A DNA stretch of 64,000 nt from Nissolia schottii (Eukaryota > Streptophyta > Magnoliopsida > Fabales > Fabaceae), in the NCBI GenBank assembly GCA_003254905.1, contig QANU01101609.1:1-64000 (forward strand). Reading direction: 5' to 3'. The position numbers were made by a program, and so were the translations under genes. The notes beneath the pieces were generated by a model. It searched no databases and was not told the origin of the DNA. It worked only from the letters and a program-made list of their open reading frames with translations. How positions within the stretch are numbered: position 1 is the stretch's first letter; every line of letters begins with the position of its first letter. Of the stretch, positions 12,677-24,050 are shown piece by piece.

Positions 12677-14108
12677 ATTTAGCACCTTAATGTAACAGTG
12701 TCAAGATATTGCATCAACTAGATTTAATAGCACAATATACATCGCCTTAGCTTAACTCATTATGTATAGAAGGAGTTAGTTATAGAGTGGTTAGGTTAGT
12801 TAATAGAGTGACTAAGTTAGTTAGGTTGTTAGAGCTCTTACTTGTGCAACAAGTAACACCACTTCTTGTATATATATGAGCACATTGCTCTAAAATGAAT
12901 CAGAATTCATTTTCCCAAATTTGTTATGGTATCATTCGCCAAAGGCTTTCGCTTCTCTCTCTCTCTCTCGATCGGGCTTCATCTTTTATTTTCTGCACCA
13001 AAGCTTCATGACACTTCGATGGCTTGATTCTTCTTCCTGAGTTCGAGTTCATCTTGGGGTTTCACTTTAAAGTTTTAATTTTTTTGCTCTTTGATTTCTC
13101 AGGTTTCTAGAGCACGGTTCTCAAATTCCTTTTTTTTTAGATTTCATTGGTGAGCATTTTGCAGAAATTTATCTTTCTTTTGCTCGCTCGTTTCCTGCAT
13201 CTTCGATTGAATTTTATGGATTCTGTTGAAATTTCCATTGCTGCATCAGTGGTTGATCCTCTGATCCCGATCAATTTTTCTTCTATGGATTCTGCTTAGG
13301 ATCCATCTTCACCTTTTTATCTGCATCCTAATGAGAATCCTTCTCGCGTTCTTGTTTCTTCTCTACTTAATGGTGCAAACTACCATAGTTGGTCCCGTGC
13401 CATGAGAATGGCTCCTCTCCAAGAACAAGATTTGTTTTGTTGATGGAACCATTTCCACGCCAGCATGTTCATCTCCACTCCATGGTCAGTGGGAGCGGTG
13501 TAACCACATGGTGCTATCCTGGCTCATTCGTGTTGTTAAACCTTACATTGCTCATAGCATTTTATGGCTTGATAAAGCTCAGGATGTGTGGCATGAGCTC
13601 AAGGAAAGGTTTTCTCATGGTCATCTTTTTCGCATTGTTGATCTACATGAGGAGTTATCTGCTATGAGCCAAGGTGATATTTCTGTAACTCAATTTTTCA
13701 CCGATCTCAAGGTTTTATGGGATAAATTAGATATGTTCCGCCCTTTACCATTATGCAAATGTGTTTCACCCTATAATAGTGTTGCTTTTTTTGATCTCAA
13801 GAAGCAACGAGAAGTTGATCGTGCTATTAATTTTATTAAGGGATTGAATGAGGCATATGACACAGTGAGGTCTCAAGTTCTTCTCATGGATCCCTTGCCT
13901 CTTCTCAATAAAAGTTTTTCCTTGGTTATGCAACATGAGAGACAGTTGAGTTATGAGTCTAGTTCAAAATTGTTGTTGAATTACTCCACTCCTACCAAGG
14001 CTCACGTTTCCACTACTGAGGATACTAAGAAAACCAATGATCAGGGCAAGAAGAATAGAAAGAAATGCACATTTTGTGGGTACCATGGACACAATTTGGC
14101 ACACAATT
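12677..14108 (+). mobile_element. Ty1/copia LTR, leader and gag fragment, broken
   Basis: This longer copia fragment has an LTR-like region, a TGGTATCA primer-binding site (12927-12934), a leader and a copia gag domain (about 13,340-14,000) with family features such as LNGANYHSW, AQDVWHELKERF and FIKGLNEAYD. It also has the beginning of a zinc knuckle (CTFCGYHGH). The homology ends at about 14,108, where an unrelated LTR-like block begins, so the pol genes are absent. The element is truncated and interrupted at a few points. Confidence 0.85.
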
Positions 14109-15317
14109 CACTATAGCGAGCATTTCTTCGCTGCAGCGAACTAACCTTCACTGCAATGAAGGTTGGTCACCTTATCTACATTGAATTAGCATTGAGTCAA
14201 CATCGAGTCAAAGTTACTGTTGTACCCTTAGCTGCAGCGAAGGAACGCTCACTGCAGCGAGCAAGAACAGTAATTTTAGGCCTATAAATAGAGCTCAACC
14301 TCCTCACTTCCTCTTTGCCCTAAACCAAGCTCTCTTTCATCTCTAGCTCGGTTTTCCCTCTCTAAAACCTCTTTTCTTGTAGTTTTTCTATTTTTTATGT
14401 TTTGTTTATGTTTTTGCTTTAATGTTTTGTTGTAATTAGGCGGTTAATCTCTCCGATTAAGCTATAGTTAGTAGAGTGGTTATTCCCTGCTTGTTTCTAA
14501 TTAGCAGAGTGGTTATCCCCCGCTTAGTTTCTAATTAGTAGAGTGGATTACCCCTGCCTAGGCTATAGTTTAGCAGGGTGGATTACCCCTGCTTAGTTTA
14601 CATTATGTTTCTTTAATTTCTTTTACCTTGTATAAGGTTTCCTAATGATTGATATTGTTTATGTTATATGTTTTAATTATGTTCTCGTATGATTCTAATT
14701 CCTCCCACTTATTCCTAGTTATGTTATGATTAATGATTATTAACTATTACATTACTAGTAGTTTGATTTATGTTGATATTATGATTTACATATCATGCAT
14801 GGTTTATACTAAATTTGGACGTTTAATTTATTAATTAAATCATACTAGTTTGGTACAAAAAGGAATTGGGTAATTTTGATATTAATTAGATTGTGCAATT
14901 GGTACTTAAACTAATTTAATTTCATAGAGCCATGATTATGGAAGACTAGTTCTTATGTTGGCCAAATTTTTAATTTGAATTACGACTGTGATTCTATTAA
15001 GTAAAATTCCAGACTAATGATACAATGGTGTAACTAGTAAATCAATCATCAATGAGAAGTGAACTTTTCAAGAACGCCAGCAACAACCATCAATCTGTAG
15101 AATTCCTTACACAAGTAATTTAATCAGTTGTTTAAAGTTCTACTTGAAACCAACATTCACAAACAAAAATCTCCCAATTTTACTATTAAATATTAACTAA
15201 AGTTCTTCCTTAAGAGACGACCTGAGTTAGCCTCTATACTACCCTCTTAATATGGGGAAACTTAATTTTATAAATTTAATTTGACACTGCATTAAAATCA
15301 AACAACGTTTTAGTGCG
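14109..15317 (+). repeat. LTR-like block with its own TATA box
   Basis: This noncoding block begins where copia gag homology breaks off. It carries a TATAAATAG promoter-like site (14284-14292) followed by a pyrimidine-rich leader, a cluster of 35-bp tandem repeats, and a tail (about 15,210-15,317) that resembles the ends of long gypsy-type LTRs. I could not define TG/CA ends or a target duplication. It is probably a solo or truncated LTR of a Tat/Ogre-like element inserted into the copia remnant. Confidence 0.45.
14440..14604 (+). repeat. Tandem repeat, about four units of 34-40 bp
   Basis: Units share the phrase (A/T)TTAG(C/T)AGAGTGG followed by TTAYCCCYGCTTAG. Four consecutive copies are visible, drifting slightly from unit to unit. 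It lies inside the LTR-like block. Confidence 0.8.
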
Positions 15318-15518
15318 CATCAATGATAGCTTGATTATATATGGGCAAATACAACGATCAACCATAATTGAACCAAATATTTCAAGTATATCAAAAGTGA
15401 CAAGAATATTGAAAAAAATTGATTACTTAAATCTTTACAAATTTATTTTAATATGGAATTGCTCAATATGACATATTTCTATTTCATAACAACAAAATAT
15501 ATATTTGTTTCAATAATG

Positions 15519-15547
15519 CCCGTGCATTGTGCGGGGTTCAAAACTAG
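15519..15547 (+). mobile_element. Helitron 3' terminus (hairpin plus CTAG)
   Basis: A GC-rich hairpin CCCGTGCATTGTGCGGG (15519-15535, two G-T pairs in the stem) is followed after 8 nt by CTAG (15544-15547) and then T. This is the standard 3' end of plant Helitrons, which insert between A and T. The 5' TC end was not found with confidence. A TC at about 15,318 is one candidate. Confidence 0.7.
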
Positions 15548-15548
15548 T

Positions 15549-16010
15549 TTAACTTTAAATGCGAAGCAAATAAGAAATGTGACGCTTGGCCATATCGAAC
15601 AAATTCTTCAATCTAAAGGAAGATCCTTAAAGGAATTTTTAGACATGACTTGCCCGTCGGACGAGATTATTTGAGGTTTAGGGTCAACTAATATTAGAGG
15701 AAATGAATTTTGACATGGAATCTTTGGGCGTTGAACTAGGCAATTTTTTTGCAGAGATTGATGGCCGAGCAAAAGAAATATGATGAAATTATGAATTATG
15801 TGTATGGGCAGAGAAGGTGGGTTCTATTTCTTATATGGTTATGGTGGAACAGACAATATCTTTTTGTGGAAGCCACTGTCAGTGGCCATTCGATCGAGGA
15901 GTGATATTGTCTTAAATGTCACGTTGAGTGACATAGCATCGCGTTGAGTGGCATAGCATCTCTGTTATCTTCCTCGTCTCGCATTTACCCATATTCAACT
16001 ATATGTCGCC
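15549..16010 (+). pseudogene. Decayed Helitron/PIF1-type helicase fragment
   Basis: The first part reads GHIEQILQSKGRSLKEF and matches the I-E-x-x-L-x-S-N/K-G-x-S-L region that precedes the ATPase core of Helitron PIF1-like helicases. Further on, different frames give LMAEQKK.YDEIMNYVYG, a worn Walker A stretch (YGYGGTDN in place of YGYGGTGKT) and a GIASLL.SS segment, in the right order. Several frame changes and an early stop show that it is dead. It begins immediately after the Helitron 3' end above, so a younger Helitron seems to have inserted into or next to an older one. Confidence 0.65.
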
Positions 16011-17417
16011 CTGTCAAGGGTGACAAATAACAAAAAATTACAAGTTTTAATTGAAAACCATGAATCAATCAAGAATAACTGTACTCTAAATATGGTTTAC
16101 AGAATTTTTTTTCAATAGATTGAAACTTCATGTATGCGTCAATTACATTTGCTAAACCATATTCAACAGGTTGGCATGAATATTAAATATAAATACTTTT
16201 ATTTTCATGTTGCAAGTTGATGAACATATGTAAAAGTGATTTTTCAAAAGAGTTCACAGTCAAATAAGTTAGACGGAGGAGATCTTATTATATTGTGCGC
16301 GTTATTTCGCATAATTTTTTATATACTTATGTAAGCAGTTGATTTTTTGTACTTTGTTTTTCTCCACGTAATATGTCCACTGCCTTAATACTATGTTCAT
16401 GACACTTGGTTTCTTATTTACAAAAGCATGTCTTTCCGTCACTGTCATACTATATTGGTATTTTTCCAACTACATCAATGTTGTTCGGACAAACACTGTA
16501 TTTGCTATTTTTTTTTTTCTTTCCAACTTTTGGTTGTGTGGACTGTATAGTATTCCAATGCGTTTAGCCCGGGTTAGTACATTACTTTTTTAACATATAT
16601 TTATCAAGTAACTATTTATATATGAAAACGAAATATGTTACACAAAATTTATGTAACTTCTAAAATGATCAACATTTTCTTAATTTTTAATATTAATCAT
16701 TCATATAAAGTCTATTAACTAAGATTAACTCCTCCACTAAAATAATCCCGTTTACCAAATCCTACTCTGATAAACTTATTGAAAACTACTTTTATTTTAT
16801 GTCAAACAATCCTTTTAAAACTTTTTTGAATCCTACTTCTATAGTGTCCAACAAAAAATAAAAAAAATAAAAACAACATTATCGAACTCGGCCAACGGAT
16901 TCCGGACCCCATCTTCGGAGTCGTTCACCAATTTGCACTCAAAATTATTACTGAAAACGACAAATACAAGAAATGATGAGCAGCGGGGCTTCTTCAATCT
17001 TCTTGTATTGCATTAGGTAGTCGATACCGAAAGTCATTCTTCACCTTCTATATAACAGTGGGTCAAGATATTTTTCCTCAAGGCCCATCAACCTGACTGA
17101 AGCCTTGAAACGCAAATAAGTGTGTGTTATCTAGATAGATAGACTTTGAGAGAAGGAAGAGACACATTGATTTGGATGCTAAAATTCAGTTCTTTTTTTT
17201 TTCTTCCTTTTTAATATACAAGCAGCAAACAGAGGCAAACATCAACAGCATCAGAAAAGGGAAAGAAAAACCATGAAACGGAGGGGAAATCTTAAAAACA
17301 AAAGCTCTAAAAGCCATAACAACAGAGTCTAAGCCTCTTCTTCTTCTTCTTCTTCATGTACAGAGAGATTAGGTAACTAGCAGATCCCAGATGACTGAAT
17401 CAAATACCCATTTTTGT
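16011..17417. other. Intergenic DNA, including the ERD15-like gene 3' UTR
   Basis: No gene is visible. The interval is AT-rich. Roughly the last 200 bases (17,190-17,417) are the probable 3' untranslated region of the minus-strand gene. A phrase near 16,990-17,050 resembles one near 11,920-11,970, but too weakly to name a repeat. Confidence 0.55.
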
Positions 17418-18291
17418 CTACCTAGGCTGGTGAATGGCCCTTGGATTCACCTTGCTGATCTTCACAATCTTGGGAGCCTTCTCCACATACCTTGGAACTT
17501 CAGCATGCTTTGAATCTCTCTGCCATTTCAGCGTTCCCATCGATACCAACTCTTTCCCTTCTCCCCCACCACCTACTTCCTCGTTTGCTGCACCCATCCA
17601 AAACATTAGCATCAACCAAAATGAAACAAACAAATTAACAAAATAATAATAATAATTGTTATGTCATGCAATCAAATCATTATTCATTCACCAAAGTTAA
17701 TCATTAAATTGTAAATTTTATTCCACCCCCAATTGCATTATATCTTACTATTCATGTACTCCTAATTAAATTACGTTTACGATCGCATCGCATATGATCT
17801 CTTCCTGTCGATGCAAAAAAAAAAAAAAANCTGGACCAGACACTAGTCAAAACAAAAGAAGAAATAGATCTGACACCTTACATCCATTTTATTTTTATCT
17901 AATTCTAGAATCAAAAAAGTTAAAATATCATTATTTAAATTAGCATAAACCAACTTGATCAAAACAAAAAAAAAAATCAAAAAATCAATTATGATCATGT
18001 ATAAAAATTTGAGGAAATATATTTTTGCATACGAGAGACGAGTTGATAGAGATCGTGGAAGAGAGCGTCTTCGTCGAGCTCGAAATCGGGGAAGAAGCAA
18101 GCGGCGTCGTTTTGGGGATCTTGGAACCTCTCGCGGAGCCAGTAGTCACGGAACCAGGGCGAAGAGTGGACGAGGTCCCACCACTGGTCGGAGAAATCCT
18201 CGACCGTGCGATAAGCCATGGGGACGAACATCGGAGCGTTGGGATTCAAGGAGGAGGAAGAAGGCCTCGTTGCACCAGACATCACTTCCAT
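17418..18291 (-). CDS. ERD15: ERD15-like PAM2-motif protein
   Basis: This two-exon gene has exon 1 at 18033-18291 and exon 2 at 17418-17587, with a 445-bp GT-AG intron. It encodes 142 residues starting [10 protein letters not shown]. The segment [12 protein letters not shown] (residues 14-25) is a PAM2 motif, which binds the MLLE domain of poly(A)-binding protein. It is followed by [12 protein letters not shown], the second conserved block of the ERD15/CID family. The middle is acidic, and the C-terminus is basic and ends NPRAIHQPR. In Arabidopsis ERD15 is a stress- and ABA-linked regulator that acts with PABP in the cytosol. The same role is inferred here. The start is the first ATG in frame; the upstream triplet at 18298-18300 is GTG. 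The intron holds a poly-A run ending in a single N (17830). Confidence 0.9.
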
Positions 18292-18386
18292 ATTGCTCAC
18301 TCACACAAACACAAGCTGAAAATGAAGAGAGTAAAGTGAAGAGCGGGTCCAAGGTTTGATGCTTAGCCACAATGCGGTGGGTTAGC

Positions 18387-18394
18387 TATATATA
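18387..18394 (-). promoter_or_regulatory. TATA box of the ERD15-like gene
   Basis: TATATATA is preceded and followed by unique sequence and lies about 95 bp upstream of the start codon on the minus strand. That places transcription start near 18,360. Confidence 0.6.
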
Positions 18395-19688
18395 GAAACG
18401 GTTGCAGAAAAGGGCACGAACTTGTGTGCTTTTACGGATGTGCCATTACGCTTTTTCCTTTCTGGAGAGGCCCAGATGTAAAAACGACGCGGTTTTGGGG
18501 ACGGGGAGAGTTGCTGTTTTTGGATTCTTTCACTCTATGGGCCTTGACCCGAGGGCGATGTGGCGCACAATTTTCGCGTTCTTATCCTTTTAGGCCGTGA
18601 CATGACATGACATGGCCATGATCATGCATCGCACAATGGCTGGAGATGATGGTACACGTCATTTTTTTTTTGTTTTTATATTACTCTGCTTGGTCGGTGT
18701 GACTGGCTCCTTTACCAAATAATAAATATCTTGCTAATAAATATCTGGCTTGACCACGGTTATTTTGGGAAGTCGTGCTCTTATATATATGGGTGATGGG
18801 TTGATGAACCGAACAAAATGAAGTATCCCCATGCAGGAATTCAGCTGACAAATGTTATTTTTTTAAGATGAGGAAATGATTCTTTTTAGGGTGAAGGGTA
18901 AATACCCTGCTTACGTAATGATACGCACTGCAGCGTCCAGAGAGCATTAAAGTATCACGTTATCATGTTCATGTTATTTCATATTATGATGTTTAATTGC
19001 TTTTATAGAAGTTATATCTAGAAGGGGACTGTAAGTCAATGACAACCTACGTTGACCATGATATACCGTGTACGATCATAATGTAAAATAGGATTCATGT
19101 AGAATTAGAGCAAGACAGTAAAACTCGTACATGGCAGCTCGTAATATCTGGTGTCATTATAATGTCACGTAGATTAGGGTAAGACCGTAAAGCACACACA
19201 TTTCAAAAACAGCTAAACCATAATGCTCAGATTGTCTATCTCGAGAACTCCTAACTAGATTATGCTTTCAAAATCTTTTACATATTATGTATTATTATTA
19301 TTATATAACTATTTTCATGATTGATATTATAGTATGTATTGCATGTGCATGTCATGTCATGGTTAGGAATTGTCCAATGTCATCGTAGGTTTATCATTCA
19401 CTAAGTTATGACTCGCCCCTCATCAACCTTTTTCAAATAACATTGGCAAAGATACGTCGCTCGTTCAATAGATTTTACTTAAGTTTGTTAAAAATGACAA
19501 AGAAAGGGTTAGGGCAAAGTATGTGGCTAAAGATTGCACATGACAGATTTATTGTGCATGAAATAGTGCATTAAGAACCTTTTAAGTGAAAACTTTCATC
19601 AAAGAGCACACATTTGAGTACTTAGAGGAATTGCTTGGCTGGCATTGATTGGGTTAGTTGCTACTTGGTGGATACACTAAGAACTCAA
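18395..19688. other. Intergenic DNA, promoter side of the ERD15-like gene
   Basis: This contains the upstream region of the minus-strand gene and further AT-rich DNA. I see no gene, RNA or clear transposon end. Confidence 0.55.
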
Positions 19689-20185
19689 CCAAACTTCAAG
19701 AGAAGGGAAGTGTCACGCCCCAACTTAGGGTAGTGACCAGCACGCAAGGGACTAGTTCCTTTACGAAAGCCTGTGAAACGCTTTTCGTAAAATTATGCAG
19801 TTTAACTTTAATTAAAAAAATAAAACCTCTCTTTTTCTGAGTAAACATAGACTCTTTTACATTAAACATAAATATACATGATAAAATACACGACTGATCC
19901 GAGAATCCTGCCTATATACAATTGGAGCACTTTAGACATAACTCGATTACAAAATAAAAATAAACTGACAATTCCTATAGGTAGCTTCACCTCAAAGTGA
20001 ATTGTTGACTCTTGGATTATGACATCGCTACACTGACCATAAACTTCACGCTCCGCTACGCTACTTCAAACTTGTAACTTGAGGGGGAGGTGAGGGGTGA
20101 GAACTTTGGGGAGAGTCTCAATGAGAGGCCGTCCGCACTACGACATGGGACACTTCAAAAAACCATGGCATGCAGATGCAATATA

Positions 20186-20227
<42 letters not shown>

Positions 20228-21398
20228 CAAACATAAAACATTTCTATAATAATACTAATACATAAAAGCATTTGAATATATAATATAGTTAGGGAGTTTC
20301 TCTAAATAGAAGTTCTGAGCATTAGGATTTAACTGTTCATGAAATGTCTGGGTTTTACGGTCTTGTCTCTAATCTACATGACATGATACATGACACCGAG
20401 CATCACGGGCTGCCATGTCTGGGCTTTTACAGTCTTGCCCCTAATTTACATGAATCTTATTCTATTTTACAATCGTACAAGGTATACCATGATCAACGTA
20501 GGTTGTCGCTGACTTCCAATTCTATCCTAGATATACTCCCATGAAAACAGTTTCAAGTACATAACATGATCATCACAACATAATCCTTATCATAACATGA
20601 CTTAATATCTTTAAGTGTTTTATTGTGGAAAAATAAAGGTAGATTAAGATCTCATGCTTAGGGACGTTCCCAGGTAAGATAGGTCCGTCACAATGGACAT
20701 CTTAAGTATCAAGTCTCATCCTTAGCCAGAACCTTGCCTTAACATAAATGTTCTCCCACCAAAATATTTTCATAATCATTATCTTTTATTAAGGGTTTAA
20801 CTAAATAGTATGAGTATATATATCATTTAATGTTAATCATAAACATACAACATAAATATATTTAATACAATAAATGTGGTCTCATGTAGTTCTAAAAATA
20901 GTTTCATGATTTTCTAAAAATAGCTTCGTAAATATCTATCTCATAAATAAAGATTTTATAAATAAATAATCATTAGAGAATATCTAACTAAATAAAAGAA
21001 TAACTAATTTCATAAATACGTAATTAAAATAATAAATTTCACCTCCTAGGATTTTATAAATCATGCACAAATAAAATAAAAATAAATAACTTTAAAAAAA
21101 ATAACTATGTGATCTAAACTAGAACGTAAAGAAAGTTACTCATTTTAACATGGTTGACCACTAAAGAGCACTAAGCTGGGAGCTCTTGACATCCTACGTG
21201 GAGGCACTGCTAACCCATGAATGGAAGACGAGGGAGAAAATAATAAAAATATAATTAGAGCGAAAAGTCTCACACAAATGTAACCTCTCAAACTTTTGGA
21301 GTGAATTAGTAAGTCTAAACACTCACGGAAAGCCTCTATATATAGCGGAGGAAGGAACCTCCTTCTACAGTGTTAATTGATATGGAGCTAATTCTTGC
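19689..21398 (+). repeat. LTR-like dispersed repeat block beginning TGTCACGCCCC
   Basis: The block starts with TGTCACGCCCCAAC and continues with 'gggtagtgaccagcacgc', a phrase I associate with LTRs of plant gypsy elements. It contains a two-fold internal repeat (tgtctgggttttacggtctt near 20,345 and tgtctgggcttttacagtct near 20,416), and CTATATATAG near 21,335 could be its promoter. No coding domain is seen. The right end is masked by the duplicated block that follows, and no terminal CA or target duplication could be fixed. Confidence 0.4.
20190..20226. repeat. (TA)n microsatellite
   Basis: This is an uninterrupted TA dinucleotide run of about 18 units inside the LTR-like block. Confidence 0.95.
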
Positions 21399-22720
21399 AT
21401 TCGTTTCGCGCGAGACACCCTTTTTTTTTCCTTCTAATTGTTGTCACAGTCCACAACAAGAATATACCATTTTTTTATTAGCTCTTGTTCTCACCTTGGC
21501 GCAGGGACCACACACACGTCAGCGGACCTCTGCCTCTTCTTCCTCTAGTACAATGGAGGGACCACAACACCTTGGTAATTTTGGAGGAAAGTGATAGAGA
21601 GTAAAAGTGAGAACGAGAGTGAAAAAGAGTGAGTGAAAATAGTGAAAGTGAAAGTTGAGGGATTCAGTTAAGGTTAAGAGAGTGAAAGTGAAAAGAGGTG
21701 ACTGAAAGGGATGAGTAAAAGTGATGGAGATCAAGGGGTGTTCAACCCTTCAAAACAACGTCGTTTTGGTAAATTTGGGATTAGGTTGTCAATGCTTAAA
21801 ATGACGTAGTTTGGTGTGTTGTAAAAATGATGTCATTTTGGTAAATTGGGAGTTAGATCGTCAGTGTTCAAAATGACGTCGTTTGGTGTGTTGCAAAAAA
21901 GACATCGTTTTGTGGTATCATGTGTGAGTAGGATAGAGAAGATAGTGGGGGGCAGTAATGACTAGGATGAAATGGCAAGTAAACGGCCACGTCATGAGCC
22001 GTTAAGGGAGTTGTTAACAGAGAGACTAACGAGTCTAACATTAGTAAAGTCTAAGGACTAATCAATTACTTTTTAAAGTTGAGGGACTAAGCAGGGCACC
22101 GATATAAAATTCGGGGACTAATAGGGCGGTTACCCTAGGGTGAATGTTCTAATTAGTTCCTGCATGTTTTGGTAATGTCCATATTGGTTTCTCAATAAAA
22201 AAAATACCCCAATTGACTCTTGAACGTCTCAAATCGATTCTTGAACATTTAAAATGTTATCCTCGTTAATTCTTGAACATTTTAGACAAAATGAATAATT
22301 AACGAAGATAACATTTGAAATGTTTAAGGAATAAGTATGGATTTTTTTTTTTGAGGGCCAATATGGACACCTATAAAAAAATCATAGACCAAATTAGGAC
22401 ATTCCTCATTCTTTTTAAATGGTGACTTTTATGATGGGCTAAGATATTAAGAAAAAATATATTAAAGTAAATAATCAATTTAGTTTTAAAAATTTAATAT
22501 TAGTTTGGTCTTAAAATTTTTATTTTGGCATCAATTTAATTTTTCTTAAAATTTGACATTAAAAATAACTTTTTTATATAAGAGGATTAGTCAATGTCTA
22601 TAACAAATACCTACTATTAGTCAATGTCTACAATAAATACCTATTAAAAAAATACAATGAAGTTGCCCCTGTATTGAACTGTTGATCATCACAAAATTCA
22701 TGCGAATATTATATATTAAT
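21399..22720. repeat. 1.3-kb direct repeat, copy 1
   Basis: This noncoding unit starts ATTCGTTTCGCGCGAGAC and ends at TATATATTAAT, immediately before the single N at 22721. It is matched along its length by 22722-24050 with roughly 5% difference by eye, including an 18-bp length difference near the start. Inside are near-palindromic ACGTCGTTTTG phrases repeated about four times at 21,750-21,910 and a foldback MITE (22138-22409). Open frames on both strands are shared by the copies but are low-complexity and unrecognised. Confidence 0.9.
22138..22409. repeat. Foldback MITE inside copy 1
   Basis: The left end (GGGTGAATGTTCTAATT) is the inverted complement of the right end (AATTAGGACATTCCTCA). 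The arms stay alignable inwards through TGTCCATATTGG and its complement. It forms an imperfect hairpin of about 270 bp. The same element is present at the matching place in copy 2. Confidence 0.65.
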
Positions 22721-22721
22721 N

Positions 22722-24050
22722 ATTCGTTTCGCGCGAGACGCCCTTTTTTTCTTCTAATGGTTGTCACAATCCACAACAAGAATATTCAAAGAATAATGGA
22801 CCATTTTTTTATCAGCTCTAGTTCTCACCTCGGAGCAGGGACCACACACACGTCAGCGGGTCTCCGCCTCTTCTTCCTCTAGTACAATGGAGGGACCACA
22901 ACACCTTGGCAATTTGGAGGAAAGTGATAGAGAGTAAAAGTGAGAATGAGAGTGAAAAGAGTGAGTGAAAATAATGAAAGTGAAAGTTGAGGGATTTGGT
23001 TAAAGTTAAGAGAGTGAAAGTGTAAAGAGGTGACTGAAAGGGATGAGTGAAAGTGATGGAGATCAAGGGGTGTTCAACCCTTCAAAATGACGTCGTTTTG
23101 GTAAATTTGGGATTAGTTTGTTAATGGTTAAAATGACGTAGTTTGGTGTGTTGCAAAAATGATGTCATTTTGGTAAATTGGGAGTTAGATCGTCAGTGTT
23201 CAAAACGACGTCCTTTGGTGTGTTGCAAAAAAGACATCATTTTGTGGTATCGTGTGTGAGTAGGATAGAGAAGAGAGTGGGGGCGGTGATGACTAGTATG
23301 AAATGGCAAGTAAATGGCCACGTCATGAGTTGTTAAGGGGGATGTTAATAGAGAGATTAACGAATCTAACATTAGTAAAGCCTAAGGACTAATCAATTAC
23401 TTTTTAAAGTTGAGGGACTAAGTAGGGCACAAATATAAAATTCGGGGACTATATAGGGCAGTTACCCTAGGGTGAATGTTCTAATTTGTTCCTGCATGTT
23501 TTGGTAATGTCCATATTGGTTTCTCAACAAAAAAATACCCCAATTGACTCTTGAACGTCTCAAATCGATTCTTGAACATTTAAAATGTTATCCTCGTTAA
23601 TTCTTGAACATTTTAGATAAAATGAATGACGAAGATAACATTTAAAATGTTTAAGGACTAAGTGTGGATTTTTTTTTTGAGGGGCGAATACGGATTACCT
23701 ATAAAAAAATCATAGACCAAATTAGGACATTCCTCATTCTTTTTAAATGGTGACTTATGATGGGCTAACATATTAAGAAAAAATATATTAAAGTAAATAA
23801 TCAATTTAGTTTTATTAAATTTAATATTAATTTAGTCTTAAAATTTTTATTTTGCCATCAATTTAATTTTTCTGAAAAATTGACATTAAAAATAACTTTT
23901 TTTTATATAAGAGGATTAGTCAATGTCAATAACAAATACCTACTATTAGTCAATGTCAACAATAAATACCTATTAAAAAATGATACAATGAAGTTGCTCC
24001 TGTATTGAACTGTTGATCATCACATAATTCATGCGAATATTATATATTGA
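22722..24050. repeat. 1.3-kb direct repeat, copy 2
   Basis: This is the second copy of the unit at 21399-22720. It starts at the base after the N and ends at TATATATTGA. It carries the same internal order: pyrimidine-rich start, ACGTC repeats, foldback MITE and AT-rich tail. Confidence 0.9.
23470..23736. repeat. Foldback MITE inside copy 2
   Basis: This is the counterpart of the inverted-repeat element at 22138-22409, slightly shorter in its middle. Confidence 0.65.

Noticed and set aside
16975-17050. Similarity between 16,990-17,050 and 11,920-11,970
   Set aside because: Shared phrases are short and the alignment needs several gaps, which is not enough to call a repeat family.
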